Of a DNA stretch of 64,000 bases, positions 11,404-23,574 are shown in pieces; the first letter of the stretch is position 1; each line of letters begins with the position of its first letter. The stretch lies in contig NC_081146.1 of assembly GCF_958295425.1 (NCBI RefSeq), forward strand, positions 19,849,458-19,913,457, in the 5' to 3' direction. The notes below the pieces were generated by a model. It made no database searches. It saw only the letters and a program-made list of their open reading frames with translations, and was not told the DNA's origin. Position numbers and translations under genes: made by a program. The DNA comes from Solea solea. Lineage: Eukaryota > Chordata > Actinopteri > Pleuronectiformes > Soleidae.

Positions 11404-11590
11404 CTTGAAGTGGGCTGGTACCGTCTGGTACGGAGTGCCGACACTTATTAATTTCACTATTTTAAGTACCGGCACTTTTATTCGTGTACTCGCACCTCTC
11501 ACCAGATGCCGTTCCTATGTTTAGGTTATCTGTCCAATTAATTATTATGGCCCAGAATAATCATTTCTCAGGGTGCACGATGTGACGCTC
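11404..11590. repeat. Probable dispersed repeat rich in GGTACCG
   Basis: Contains GGCTGGTACCGTCTGGTACGG and AAGTACCGGCAC and resembles a repeated teleost sequence I recall. Ends and family are not defined. Confidence 0.3.
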
Positions 11591-11598
11591 ACCTGCTC

Positions 11599-11618
11599 TC
11601 TCTCTCTCTCTCTCTCCT
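11599..11618. repeat. (CT)10 microsatellite
   Basis: Ten CT units. Confidence 0.9.
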
Positions 11619-11939
11619 GAGAGTCCTGAGTTTTTATTTTTATTGTTAAACAAGAACAATATCTCCCAGGCGGACGATCCGCTGTGGCCAAACGCTAAAG
11701 GGAGGAAGGAGAAGAAGGACATTATCTATTCAAAGCGTTTAAAAAAACATGTTTCACTAATGTTTAGTTCTATTCAATGACTTCTTGCCACAGTTTGTGT
11801 AGTGGACGACAGCATAATAACAGGACAATAGATAAAAAGGACTGTGTGCTTGAAGTTTAAATCATTGTTGGAAATGTTGAGGATAATCTAAATATACAAG
11901 TTGGCAAAATGTGTTATTTGAATATCGACTTTTTATACT
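11619..11939. other. Non-coding stretch, nothing recognised
   Basis: AT-rich, no feature seen. Confidence 0.5.
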
Positions 11940-12105
11940 ATTTATATAAGGCAAGGCACGTTGATTTGTGTAGCACTATTCATACACAAGGCAACTCAAA
12001 GTGCTTTACAAGGGCATTGAAATACATGAAGAAAATGATAAATACGAATAAAAGCACGACGTTGAAATTACATTCAAATAAAAAATGGATTTAAAAGACA
12101 AGAAT
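11940..12105. repeat. Dispersed repeat fragment (TTTGTGTAGCAC type)
   Basis: Contains GGCAAGGCACGTTGATTTGT, then CATACACAAGGCAACTCAAA and GTGCTTTACAAGG. I recall this arrangement as a common teleost retroelement tail. It has no coding capacity, and the assignment is from memory. Confidence 0.5.
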
Positions 12106-12173
12106 GAATGATTATTTAAGAGTTAGCTGCGGTAAATTATAATGATACTCATGTTTTCAGGCCTGATTTAAAT

Positions 12174-12296
12174 GAGCGGACCTCAGGTGTGTGAGCAGAC
12201 CTCAGGTGTGTGAGCAGACCTCAGGACCTGAGTCAGGACCTGAGTCAGGACCAGATTCAGGACCTGAGTCAGGACCAGATTCAGGACCTGAGTCAG
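12174..12296. repeat. Two-unit minisatellite carrying four AP-1 sites
   Basis: First come 2.7 copies of a 19-bp unit (GAGCAGACCTCAGGTGTGT, 12174-12224). Six copies of a 12-bp unit follow (12225-12296), alternating GACCTGAGTCAG and GACCAGATTCAG. The first form contains the perfect AP-1 consensus TGAGTCA, at 12229, 12241, 12265 and 12289. The two unit types share GACCTCAG/GACCTGAG, suggesting one grew from the other. It has no CRISPR character: the units are tandem, without spacers. Confidence 0.95.
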
Positions 12297-12300
12297 GACT

Positions 12301-13130
12301 GTTGTGCACATCACAAACCTCTTCTCGTGACTTCTGTTTCCTGAGGACTTTCATAATTTAGTGTTAAAAGATGTATTAGTAGAGATACACGCCTTATATG
12401 AATAAAGGGGAGAACAGGCACTTATTTTTCCCTCCCACTGTATGCACTGCTAATAATGGTATTTCTGCTTTAAAGGACTAACATTTAGATATAAGCGGCG
12501 TGGAGTGGTTACAGATGGTATTCAAGTGAAAATTCCTCACCTTACTCCTCAAATATGTAAAAAAAAAAAAAACACAAAAAAAACAACATGACACAACATG
12601 ACAAGCGCTCGCTCCTGATGTAGATATGAATCTAATTTAATCTAATGAAAAAAACGACTTTTAATCTCAGGTGATTATGCACTAATAAACACATTAAATT
12701 ATGAACATTCTAAATCGTACACAGTTGACCTTTAATAATTGATTAAATGAATGGTGTTGAGAAATGTCTTTCATACTTAAAAGTGGATGAATGTTTTCAC
12801 TTTTACTTAATGGTTAAGAAAAGACAGAGAGCGTGTTACTTTTATATCATTTGGCTTATTTATTAGCTTCACTCTCTGCAGTCTCAACAGTTGTTGTTCT
12901 TCTATTTTTTTTATTTTTTTTTTCCCTTTCACTGATGGAGTTTAGAAAAGTGAAGGTCTCATTAAGTACTGGAACATGTTTGAATAATTTATGTCCAAAA
13001 AATGTGATAACAGACGATGAAAATTAGAACTCCTTTTTCACCAGTGAGGGAAAATAAGCCACAGGGTGCTTCTCCGCTTTCTCTTACTTCAGACTGGTGC
13101 AGGCCTAGATTTCAACTGGAAGCCTGGAAG
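12301..13130. other. Non-coding, AT-rich
   Basis: Contains A-rich runs near 12558-12590 and a T-rich run near 12902-12925. No gene or bounded repeat was found. Confidence 0.5.
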
Positions 13131-13133
13131 ATT

Positions 13134-13182
13134 GTGTGTGTACGTGCATGTGTGTGTGTGCATGTGTGTGTGTGTGTGTGTG
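13134..13182. repeat. Interrupted TG microsatellite
   Basis: TG runs separated by TACGTGCATG and CATG. Confidence 0.9.
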
Positions 13183-13278
13183 GAAGCAAAGTGATAATTA
13201 TAACTGTCTGACACCTTTGGGTTCCCAGACTGGGAGGCCTTGCAGAACAGCAGTCAGTCAGCCGTGTGAGTGGGAGCT

Positions 13279-13302
13279 GTGTGTGTGTGTGTGTGTGTGT
13301 GT
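13279..13302. repeat. (GT)12 microsatellite
   Basis: Twelve GT units followed by CTGTCTGTC. Confidence 0.95.
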
Positions 13303-13490
13303 CTGTCTGTCGTTATGTGCGTAGCATGATTCCATTTGCATCCTTCACTGGCACATTGTCACACGGAGAGACAGTGAGAGTCCCCGTGGACACCACTCAA
13401 GCCACAAAATGTAATTTTTACACTTTCTGTCTCTCGCTGTCCTCACCACGTAGGATGACAAACTGTTATGATGTTAAAAATGTGCCGTGT

Positions 13491-13512
13491 TGTGTGTGTG
13501 TGTGTGTGTGTG
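13491..13512. repeat. (TG)11 microsatellite
   Basis: Eleven TG units, then TTTGTGTGTGTTTGTG and a GA-rich stretch. Confidence 0.95.
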
Positions 13513-14639
13513 TTTGTGTGTGTTTGTGAGAGACAGAGAGAGAATCCATGATTCATCACATCAAAAGGTGACAGTGTGGTGTTTCATTGGCTCCTGTGTC
13601 ACTGTCACTTCCATGTCGGAAGTGAACTCTCATGTCTCTGCTGACCGACGATGTTCCAGCTCAGTCGCAGCTGCATTACCGCTGCAAACAGTCATTTTCT
13701 TACACTATAAAAACTTTATTGATCCGGGGGAATGTTGACTGAGCAGCATATCCCGCTTCACTTTCACCTTCTGCTGACTTCAAACAAAAGTTCTGTTGTT
13801 GTGTTTGGCCACGGCGTCGCTCCACAGCAGCAGAATTACAGAGCTGAGAGATAAGTGATGTTTATTGCTCCTTACTGCATCCCTGTGTACAAAGCCTCCA
13901 CTAAATTCTATAATTCACAGCTAAACCAACTGTAGAACATCTCTACATCATTGACTGACAGCTGACAGGAAGTAGTCAGGCTGGCTTATTGGAAACCAGG
14001 TAGTGACCGTGCATATAGTCAATAAAACAACCAAAGAAAAAGTGTAAAAAGTAAAGCGTTCAATTTGCAAATACTTTTCAGCAGCAGTGGAGTTGAACAT
14101 TACACGCTGAAAACATAATGATGAATGACATTATGAAATAAACCATTAACTTTGCCTACTTCTGTATTTCATCATCTGCATTTATTTTTATTTGTTTTCC
14201 CTGTGCCAAAGATTACTGTGAATGACACTACAGTAGTTAGTGTAACGGATAGAAGAAGACAAAGACGAAGCCTCACTTTTACTTCTGACATTGGACTGCA
14301 GCAGTCAGCACAAACCATAGCTGCAAACCAGACGGTAGCGTCAGACTCCCACTGCACCAGAGTGGTTGACAAAACTCTGCTGATTAAATGTAGACTGTCC
14401 ATTGAATATTAAGTCCTTGCTACCAGAGATGGGGGGAAAAAAATATTTGCTCAGCACCTTTGAGATGTGAAACATCAAATTATTAAAATAAATGAATAAA
14501 TCAAGAACAAAGAAGAAGCAGCCTTCATTATGAATATCTTGCACATTAGATAAGTGAAAAGCTTCAGTGGTAAGAGAGCACAAAGATGATATTACCAAAG
14601 TGGTTCTACTAAAGCCTTGCCACCTAGAAGCCTTCTTGA
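13513..14639. other. Non-coding; one possible LINE tail
   Basis: At about 13710-13735, ACTTTATTGATCCGGGGGAA resembles the antisense 3' tail of Rex1-like LINEs. Otherwise no gene or repeat is clear. Confidence 0.4.
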
Positions 14640-15010
14640 GCTGTGTTTTTTTGCTGTTTCATTAGGAATACTTCCAAAATAACTCTTCCATTTTTGGTAC
14701 CTGTTGGGGTACCAGAGTTAACAGTATTGTACGGTTGACAGTCAGCTGATTGGATGATAGAAAAATCTTACTGCTTCTTCAACGTCCTCAGTCTATTCTC
14801 AGACAAAGACGTCTTTTTAAGACAAACAGCCACAAACACGAGCAGCTGGACGTCCTCCATTGTTGTCCGTTGTGCCGCGTTTGATGCCGTTGACGTCATG
14901 CTACGTCATCTCGCTGATGCCTACCAAGTAAAGGTAGTGTTCTCATTTGAAACCGTTCCATACTGTACCGAACTGTACCTAACTGAACCATACCATGATA
15001 GAAACATGGC
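14640..15010. repeat. Probable GGTACC-rich dispersed element, diverged
   Basis: Contains TTTTTGGTACCTGTTGGGGT at the left, CAGCTGATTGGAT, and GTTGACGTCAT (a CRE-type TGACGTCA) inside. A run of ACTGTACC-like units lies at 14955-14995. The layout resembles the element copies at 24.2, 34.3 and 53.6 kb. Relationship is inferred by eye. Confidence 0.35.
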
Positions 15011-16307
15011 TTTGGTGACACCTTAGGACAGTTTTTCTGACTGAAGTATTTTCAGAGTGGCGATAGATCTCAAACCAGCAAATGGAAGATCCTGCACTGT
15101 CACAATCATCAGTCTAACAGGATTGGCAGGTATTTCAGACGAGCGAGGCTGTGCTTCTATCTGAATGAAAGGGAAGAGGGTCATTACTTGACTTTTAATG
15201 GTCACCGCGACATAAACATGATATGTATTGAATCAGCAGTCAAATTTGATGTGTAACGCCAAATAAGATGAGTGGAATTGCCTCAGGATATTCTTATATG
15301 CATGTGTAAGGTTTTGCAAAATGAACCGCTTGTTGGGCTCCATCGAGCGACGTGAGGTCTTCTACTCTGACCTCTTCTGTTGATTGGCTGTGGCTCCTCC
15401 CTCAACAGCACTGGACCACAGAGCTATAATCTGTATAATCCTGTTTATGAGCTTGTTCCAAGACTGTCCATCACTTCCAGAAAAGAATGCAGGAAATGAA
15501 TGTCCTGAACATGATTATTTCCCGAGTGTTTTCTGACGTTCTACAGTCGTACTTTTCCATCTTTGATTATTCTATTCAGAATGATGTCAGTGGTCTTGTC
15601 CATGATGCCTCTGTTATTACTTACTTAACATCTATACGATGTAAAATGATTAGGATGTTTCTGAGTAATTAGCGAGACGAGCGAACCACTGATGTCGGAC
15701 GTGGCTAAGTCCCAGATCTGCATTTTATTAATGTGTTTTTATCATCTTGTATGTTGCTGTCGTTCGGTCTTCTGGTTCAGAATGAGAATACCTTTTCATG
15801 TCGCTGCACAATGCAACCAAATTTGCAGCGCTGCATCTGACACGGTGCCAAGTGGTCCAGCAGTTATTCTTGATGAGAAAAGCCTTTATGTGCTGCTTTG
15901 CCCAGCGCCGTAGAGCAGGCAGACACTTAGCAACAGAGAGCAGCTCAGGAATTAGTAACTAGCTGATGAGAAAGTGGAGCAGTTAGTGGCTAGAGAATGT
16001 TTTTTTTTTTTATTATTACCTGGATGTTTGTGAACAGAAAATACGCCTGAAAACCATCTCTGGGCGTGGCTAAGAAAACACATTTGAACAATAACGGTAC
16101 ATTGAGAGTGTGGATAAATAGGAGGAGCTGGGTTACTATTGTAGACCGTGGATAATCATACAAACATACTGGAACATGTGTTGCATCACACTGTCCTGGA
16201 TAGTCATGAAGATAACGACTACATACATTATTACCCTTAAGCTCAATTCCTTGACCCTTAAAGTAAAGCTGTATTTAGGATTTAAAATATAAGTATGTTA
16301 GACAGCA
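15011..16307. other. Non-coding stretch, nothing recognised
   Basis: A T11 run lies near 16000. No gene or defined repeat is seen. Confidence 0.5.
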
Positions 16308-16500
16308 GAGCCACACGGTTGGTGTAGTGGTTGGTCAGTTCAGAACAAGGGCTTCTCTCTGACTGGCGAGCTGTCCAGGGTGTGACTGGGCCTTTCGCCC
16401 TGTGTCAGCTATCACGGCACCCCCCCACACCCCCCCCCCCCCCCCCCACCGCGACACCTCATGTGGAGGATAAAGTGGTAGAAGATGGATGTTAGAGCAG
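16308..16500 (+). mobile_element. SINE family A, internally deleted copy
   Basis: The head (CACGGTTGGTGTAGTGGTTGG) is joined to the 3' body (GAGCTGTCCAGGGTGTGACTG, then CCCTGTGTCAGCT). The middle of the family is missing. A C18 homopolymer at 16430-16447 has expanded within it, and the end carries GATGGATG as in other copies. Confidence 0.6.
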
Positions 16501-17028
16501 AGGTGAAGAAAAAGCTTGTTAGTAAAGGTCTGGCGGCTGGACGTTATTAAGTCACTGTGACTCCATCATGTAGTTTGGTTTGCACCTTCTGTCTCATGAG
16601 AGGCTGTCACTAAGTTGTTGTCTGGTGCTGTTTTGCTCCCTCTGGAGTGATAACCTTAATAATATACGTATAGCACATGACGTGTAACATTATTTTTTTT
16701 AATGTTACAGTGTGTGTGTGTTTGGTTTGGTCAGGATTTTAACACTTAATTGGAACCTGAGCTATAGAACAGCCTCCCAAACACCACTGGGCGACGCTGT
16801 AATGTCTCCATCTCATAAGTCTGTCAGTCACACTGGTCCTCACAAAGAGAGAAGTACAAACACGTATACTGACAAATACTATTCATCATTGTAATTAAAA
16901 AGAACAGGATGTCCAAGTAAGCAATGAGACAAACACTCCTCTAATCTCATTGTGGAGAGAGAAGGGAGTTGGACCAAACAAGCCCATAATACCATCATTT
17001 CCCTTTGTCTCTCGGTTTTTCTCTCCCC

Positions 17029-17030
<2 letters not shown>
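16501..17030. other. Non-coding stretch, nothing recognised
   Basis: No gene or defined repeat is seen. Confidence 0.5.

Positions 17031-17096
<66 letters not shown>
17031..17096. repeat. Compound (CA)15 and (CT)15 microsatellite
   Basis: CA at 17031-17060 and CT at 17066-17096. The long frames across this region are artefacts of these arrays. Confidence 0.95.
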
Positions 17097-17098
<2 letters not shown>

Positions 17099-17324
17099 GT
17101 CCTCTCTCTCTTTCCCTCTCCCTCTGAGTTGTCCTTTTTGGACAGAGTTGTTCTGCCCTTTTCAAAGTTATTTTGAACGCCTGGAGCTCTCATTAGTATT
17201 CAGCTTAACACTGGTTCTTTGTTTCAAGGAGAAATTGCCAACTCTTAGGCTAAATTTTGCAATAAGACACTGGCAAATGGTCCAACACCCAGACAAAAAT
17301 GATATGATTAACCTGCGTGGCACA

Positions 17325-17405
17325 GTCTGTCTGTCTGTCTGTCTGTCTGTCTTTCTTTCTTTCTTTCTGTCTGTCTGTCTGTCTGTCTGTCTTTCTTTCT
17401 TTCTT
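17325..17405. repeat. Compound (GTCT)n/(TTCT)n microsatellite
   Basis: About 80 bp made of alternating blocks of GTCT and TTCT units: two GTCT blocks, each followed by a TTCT block. Confidence 0.95.
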
Positions 17406-18039
17406 AAACCTGCCCCCGCTTTTCCCAGTGGATGTTGTTATTTTTTTTTGATTCACTGAAGGTTTGGATTGTCGTCTCGAGCCGCTTTTTGAATTTTCCT
17501 CTTGATTTTATCGGACGCCGTGTTCCATCACATCCACCGACAAATACTGTAGGATATCCATGATCCTATTGCATTACCTATGAAAGAGACTTCAATGGGA
17601 CTAAAGCACTGAACAGTTCAGGATTTAATCCTGTTTTTTTTTTTCTTTATCTTTATGTTAACCTGTATAACCGCAGTCGGTCTCTCTCCATCATGGTAAC
17701 AACACTTGGTTTAGGCTATGGGATGGTGATGGTTCGGTTAGGATTAGGAGCAAATTCACACCGACCAAATTGGATGGGTTAGGGTTAATCCTAACCCGCT
17801 AGGTTTCCATTAAAATGTATTGCAAATTTAAGTCACATTTTCAAATACTCTGGAAAAGAAACTATGCATCTGTGTTTCCATCCACTGCTATTCAGCAAAT
17901 ATTGGGGGCTAGATCACCAAAATAAGCAGTAAGTGAAGAAGAAGAAGCTACAATTGATGATAAGAAAAATAAAGTGCGTCACTCTTCCATCTATTCATCT
18001 TTTTTTTTTACATTTGCCTCTTACACTAAGTCAAGGAAT
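17406..18039. other. Non-coding; GGTTAGGATTAGG-like remnants
   Basis: Between 17700 and 17810 there are TAGGATTAGG and GTTAGGGTTAATCC strings, like the flanks of the CA-tailed repeat family that starts at 18040. They are not telomeric arrays. Nothing else is seen. Confidence 0.4.
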
Positions 18040-18239
18040 GTTTAATGCCTTATTCCTTAACCTTAATGACCAGTTAATGCCTAAGCCAGACATTAACCTA
18101 ACCACAATTCACATCTCATGCCCTAAACCTAACCAGTTTCTCAGAAATGAGGGGTCTGCCTCATTAGGACCAGGCTTTGTTCTCCATGAGGACGACTGGT
18201 TCTGGCAAGGTGACTGTTTATGGTCGTAACAAAAGCAAG

Positions 18240-18310
<71 letters not shown>
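18040..18310 (+). repeat. CA-tailed dispersed repeat, copy 1
   Basis: The core reads CCAGTTTCTCAGAAATGAGG, then GCCTCATTAGGACCAGG and GACTGGTTCTGGCAAGG. It is followed by (CT)16 at 18244-18276 and (CA)16 at 18279-18310. The same core recurs at 19.8, 32.8, 38.2 and 50.1 kb, several copies with a terminal CA array. I recall it as a frequent teleost repeat of unclear class. Confidence 0.65.
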
Positions 18311-18313
<3 letters not shown>

Positions 18314-18495
18314 AGCCCCTCTCTGCTGCATGGTTTTGAACGGGAGAATCAATGTGAGTGCGGGTCCAGCCTGTGATGCTCTCAGATATTGATGGAGATG
18401 TGCGGGTGCCTGAGGTTGTATCTGTAAATGCTGTGATAGATTTGCAGTGTACTGTAACTGTTGTTCCTCTTTTTAAGCACACAGACCTAAAGGCA

Positions 18496-18496
<1 letters not shown>

Positions 18497-18530
<34 letters not shown>
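18497..18530. repeat. (AC)17 microsatellite
   Basis: Seventeen perfect AC units. Confidence 0.95.
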
Positions 18531-18532
<2 letters not shown>

Positions 18533-19609
18533 AGCTGACTGAGACTGAGCTCTGTCTCCTGGAGATTTAAACAGCACCTCTGCATGTCCTTGGAAATGTC
18601 TGGATGAAAGGTGTTAACTGCTTTTGAATCGTATATCAGATGTTTTCTTTTCTAAGCTTTCAGTGACTGATTGACTTGGTATGAAATTCAAATCCAGGCT
18701 GCGTGAAGCAGAGAGCAGGGAGCGTTAACCTCTTATTGTAATTCTTTGATTTGGCTCCAGATTTTTGCAGATTTAACATCCACTCGACTCCAGTCTGAAG
18801 CTTTTGAATTATTTCCCGTTTTGAAATGTCATGTGGACCTCTCCTGTACTCGTGTTTGGACGTATTGATTGAAGATCACGCCACATCACAAATGGATGTC
18901 AATCAAATTTGCAGCAAAACAATCTCTGTTCTGTCTATGGTCTTTATTTATATACTACTTTTTTACTGTTGATGACCATTCAACATGCTTGGTGAAGCCA
19001 ACCAGGAAGTAAGGATATATTGACTTGCCACCAAAGGGCGTGTCAGCTAGATGATTGATTCTGTATGAATTAAAGTCTATGGGAAAATGAACTCTGCTTG
19101 TCTTTCTCTGGTAACAAAATGGAGATTAATTAAATTAAAGGCTTATTTTATGGAAACAGAACATTTTTCCCTACATCAAAATCAACTGAAAAATACACAC
19201 AGTAATTACAAAAAAACTACTGGATAAACACTTCTTTGTTCTCATACATCAAAAATTCTAATTAAACAGGCTATTAACATCACCATCCGAGAGAGCTGCC
19301 AGGTGACTAAACATATGCAGTGTTATATGATTCCGTTTTTTGTCTTTTAATTAAACACAAACAACGTGAAACCTTGCTTAAAAAAAACCCAAAAACAAAC
19401 AAAAAAAGTAAAAGGTTTCATGAAGTAAATTACACCTTAGCAGCAACAGCGTAGGTGGCACCTGTGTGACGTTTCCAGGGTGACTGACTGATCATTATGG
19501 GCTGTGGGATGCCATCATCTTCTCTTTATAGTCCAGATGTTCATCAGAGACCGACTGAGGTGGGAAGGACATGAGGGTGTGTGTGTCTGAAGGAACATCC
19601 TTTCTTGTT
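18531..19609. other. Non-coding stretch, nothing recognised
   Basis: AT-rich and unique-looking. A-rich runs near 19380-19410. No gene is seen. Confidence 0.5.
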
Positions 19610-19775
19610 TGACTTTGTGTAACCAGAAGGTCGCCAGTTCAAGCCCAGGAAGGGCCAAGGGATTGGGTGCCCCTGAGCAAGGCACCCAATCTCCCATTGC
19701 TGCCCACTGCACCTGTGCCCAGCGTGTGTGGGTTAAATGCAGAGGTCAAATCCACTATTACTAATTGCTGTATAC
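19610..19775 (+). mobile_element. SINE-like fragment (GCCCCTGAGCAAGGCACC type)
   Basis: Shows a B-box-like GCCAGTTCAAGCCC followed by TGCCCCTGAGCAAGGCACCC, CTGCCCACTGCACC and GGGTTAAATGCAGAGGTCAA. This order matches a widespread tRNA-derived teleost repeat that I recall. It is truncated at the 5' end. Confidence 0.55.
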
Positions 19776-19799
19776 AAAAAGTCACTAATGACTTTTTTT

Positions 19800-19935
19800 T
19801 CTGCCATAAACAATGATCTTGTCCCAAAACCTTGACCTAAAACCTGGTCCTAATGAGGCAGAAACTCATTTCTGAGGAGCAGCTTATGTTTAAGGTGTAA
19901 GATCAGAATTCTGGTTGGGTTAAGGTTAAGGGAAA
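19800..19935 (-). repeat. CA-tailed dispersed repeat, copy 2
   Basis: The reverse complement of AACCTGGTCCTAATGAGGCA matches the core of copy 1. The tail has no CA array here. Confidence 0.6.
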
Positions 19936-20024
19936 ATGCTTAGTTGTTTAAGCGGGCAGCGAGTTGCAGGCTCAGCACAGTGTGACACAAACACATACTG
20001 TATATATACACAACACATGTATAG

Positions 20025-20110
20025 CTAGGGCTGGGTATTGATTCAAAAAGGGTGATAACATCTGGGCTACAGTATTGGTTCCTGAACGGTACTTTGTTTG
20101 TTATTAAATC
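20025..20110 (+). mobile_element. Fragment of a CTAGGGCTGGGTATTG MITE
   Basis: Begins CTAGGGCTGGGTATTGATTC, the start of a hAT-like non-autonomous element I recall from teleosts. No matching 3' terminal repeat was found, so it is truncated. Confidence 0.4.
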
Positions 20111-22097
20111 CATTTTTAACCAAGAATAACATTACATTACAGTAAAATCCTGTATTTAAATGTAACTGGCCCGGTCGTCTTCTTGACATTTTATACAAAA
20201 GTCTTAAAGTTGGACACCCAGCTGTACACGTGTACACACTCACAGATGTGTAAACAGATTTAATACAAGTTTGTAATCACATTGACAGGAATACACTCTA
20301 CACTCGCGCTTTTTATCTTTACATTAGGTGGAAACATTGTCCTCCAGTGTCCTTGAGCAAGGCTGCGTCCTTCCTCCTCCACATACATGTTTTGTCAGCT
20401 GACTTTGGACTTTTGCACAAGAGGCGTAAAATGTCTTTCCATGAGCACTTTTTTTGTTTTCCAAGTTGCTCCAAGGGCTCTAATCTAGACACTTTCCAAA
20501 ATCTGCCGTTTGTCATCGTCACTTTATTATTTTAAAATCAATTCAGACGAACAAAGGGAGGAACAGATAAACAACAACATATTATTCATGTTGTAGCCCA
20601 GAGTGTTTTTCCCTCTTCTTTTCTTGTCTTCCCTTTTCTTTCAAAGCCCCCGGTCGATAGATCAATCATAGCCGTAGCCGTCCACTTCACAAACTGAAAT
20701 CTGTACTGTACATCTATCTACGTTAAACACACAATGGGTGTCACGTATAATTGGTTATCAAGCCCCTACCAGGTCATGATTCATTCATTTGAACTCTGAC
20801 CCCCACGATCTCTGTCTGCCTTGCTCTCTCTCACCACCTGTTATCCCATTGTGCTCTTCCTGAGTGAAAAGCTCTGTACAGTATGTTCCTCAGCCTGCTG
20901 TCTTTGTTTTGAAGAAACAGCTGTCACATATTCTGCGACACCTAAACCAGGGCTACAGCTAGTAATTATTCACATTAACCTGTTGAAAATGGTTTGGTTT
21001 GACGCACATACTGGATAAATGTGACTTACTGCAAAAAGATTCTTACACTTGAGGTGTTATAGAATCACCGGCATCTAAGGCGTGACCATGGAATTTGCAA
21101 TGAAATACTTGCGTCCTCATCAGTATGAACTGTAACTTTGTTCAGTACTTTGCAGGTCAAAAACCATTTGACCGATCCATTCCTTTCTGTGAATTTTCAT
21201 TTGTGGGTATGTTACTGCACACAGCGAAGGTGTTCAAGATTGTAAAAAAATGATTGACCTGAAGCATCTCTTTCCAGTCTGCAGTAGAAGGGAGCTTGTG
21301 TCTTGATTTTATTGTTTCTTTACTCTTTCTTTCTTTCTTCAGGGAGATTATGTTGTTGCTGGAATCTCTCGGTTTGTGTGGGAAAGTTTCCGTGTGCATA
21401 GTCATTAAGTTTTCTGGCGATGAAGATGATGAACTTGTTTGATCTACATCCAATTGCAGCATACAGTGAGGGAGCGTTTTTGACATTTTTGCCACTATCA
21501 CGGCTTAAAACGTTACTATTGCTTATGTAATAGTGCCTCAGAAAACAGTCGGTCCGTGTTACTGTGCAGTTTGGTCAAAGACTGGATCTGCAGTGACGCC
21601 GTGGAAACCTGAGCAGCCTCGATGGAGGTTTGTCATAATAAACATAATGATGGTGAAGAATATTAATCATTTGAGCTGTAAACAATCACCTGAAATGTGC
21701 AATAACTTCTAATGCAGATAAGCGATGCATTAGGAGACACTCTAAATCATTACAGCCCACTTAATTAATACATACTTAAGAACAACTGCAACACACAGTC
21801 ACATTAAACTGGGCTAATTAATCGTGTCAAAGGTGATTTGGTTCATTTTTGTCTGAAATCTGTGATGAATGTTGTCATGACCCGCTCTCTGAGTGAGAGA
21901 AGTGTATATAGAGACTGGAGACAAGAATCTAAAGGACATTTGAAAGACAAGGGACATTACTCAGTGTCATGTAAACATTAGGATTAGGATTAATGTGTAT
22001 CTTTGGGACCTTGATCGTAAGTAGACGGCCCTAAACACAAGTGTAAATGACCATAAAGAGCAATTGTGACAACTCATATTACCTGCTAAAGTGGTCA
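20111..22097. other. Non-coding; enhancer-like patch 21600-21850
   Basis: No gene is seen. The part at 21600-21850 lacks simple repeats and carries several TAAT cores, including CTTAATTAATAC and GCTAATTAATCG. It is a weak candidate for a conserved non-coding element, untested. Confidence 0.3.
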
Positions 22098-22305
22098 GTG
22101 ACACAATTGCTCGACTAATTGATTATTAATCGATTACTGAATTAAGTTTGTCAGATTTTTCAGCTGCTTGAATGTGAATATTTCCTGGTTTCTTTGCTCA
22201 TCCAACAAAGAAATCATTCATTGATCGACATTTTTCAGCATTTTCTATGGACCAAACGATCACTCAATGAATCGATTATGAAAATAACCGTTAGTAGCAG
22301 TTCCT
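22098..22305 (+). mobile_element. hAT MITE (TAGGGCTGCAAC family), decayed copy
   Basis: Shares internal sequence with the intact copy at 53240-53543, including CAGCTGCTTGAATGTGAAT and CCTGGTTTCTTTGCTC. Its left end is eroded and its right end (GTAGCAGTTCCTA) is a diverged form of GTTGCAGCCCTA. Confidence 0.6.
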
Positions 22306-23574
22306 AATTGGATCACATATTTTCAGCATGCACAGTGCGAGCCGTTGTGCTTTCTTAGAACCTCACAGAGCCACTGTTGTCTGTAATGGATGAAAACCAG
22401 AATAAATCTGATGTCATGTTAATCAGTAGAACAAATCAGGGAAGGAAAAACACGGCATTTTTCAGAACACACCCTTCAGCCATCACTCACTCTCCAATCC
22501 AGTTATACCTCTGACAAATGTGCTGGAGTCATAGTACATCGAAAACATCAGAACTGCAGCTCGGTCATAGGCGGAGGTTTGGTGCTGTATGTTGGAGAGG
22601 AGGCCGAACGCAGCATGACAACCACAGAAAACACTTTGTTTCACGGTGAGTGGAATCAGAGCATGAATCAGCTGATTGCTCACCTTCAGACCTATGTGCC
22701 CATTATTCAGGCAAACAAATGCATATCAGGAATATTGTAGTCTGGCCAGCTTATTTGCCTCAAGTGCTGATGCAGAGCAAAATGAAAGAAAATGGCCTGT
22801 GCTCATGGTTTGAAATAATACAGAGAAAGGAGAGAGAGAGAGAGAGAGAGAGAGCACTCCCCTTGCAGGCCTGTTTTATTGTGAATTAAATTGAAGTGGA
22901 ATACAAGAGGAGTGATAATTTTGAAATGCAGAGAGCAGAAGAAGGGCAGGGAGAAGGGAGGGAAAAGGAAAGGTTGAGAGGCTTAGAGACAGGAAGAGAG
23001 CAGAATGAGTAGGAAGCGTGGAGACAGGAAAAGTAGAGGGGAACACTGAATCAGTGAGAAAGATGCTGCGATAAGTACTGCAGAGAGGAAGTGGGGCTGT
23101 CAAGATAAAGACAAACTCAGACAGAGAGGAAGAAGGAGATTAGAGGCAGACTTTGACATTTTCAAGAATGATGGAGAGAAGGAGAGTAAATAGAAAAGTG
23201 GAAAAAATGGCAAACGAAAGAAGGAAAGACAGACAGAGAATGAGACCAAAGAAGTGTCTTCAGGCTGCCAGCCTAGAGGAAGTGCCAGTGGCTGTAACCA
23301 TGGCAGTAATACTGGTCACTATGGGAACCAGTCGGTCAACAAGGCCAAACTGAATCTATCCTTCCTTTTCTCAGGGAAGGAAACAAGAAATTACTAACAG
23401 TTTGGTATTGGAAGGTACACTGTAAGTCAAAGACTCTGCCATACTCAGAAAAGTTGTGTCAAACACAGTGATACAGATACAGTGGGCCATCTGCAGCTGT
23501 TCCACAACTGCTGCTCATCGTAGGAGTGGAGAAGCCGACGAAGATCCTCACAGTAGGTGCTTAGCACTTAAGCC
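22306..23574. other. Non-coding; purine-rich block
   Basis: A strongly GA-rich region spans about 22830-23250, including (GA)9-10 near 22836-22854. Open frames across it are compositional. No gene is seen. Confidence 0.5.

Noticed and set aside
12174..12459. CRISPR-like array
   Set aside because: The units are directly tandem with no unique spacers, and the genome is vertebrate. It is a minisatellite.
16950..17459. 169-codon plus-strand frame, the longest in the window
   Set aside because: Made of the CA, CT and TCTG microsatellites. The peptide is TH, LS and SVCL repeats.
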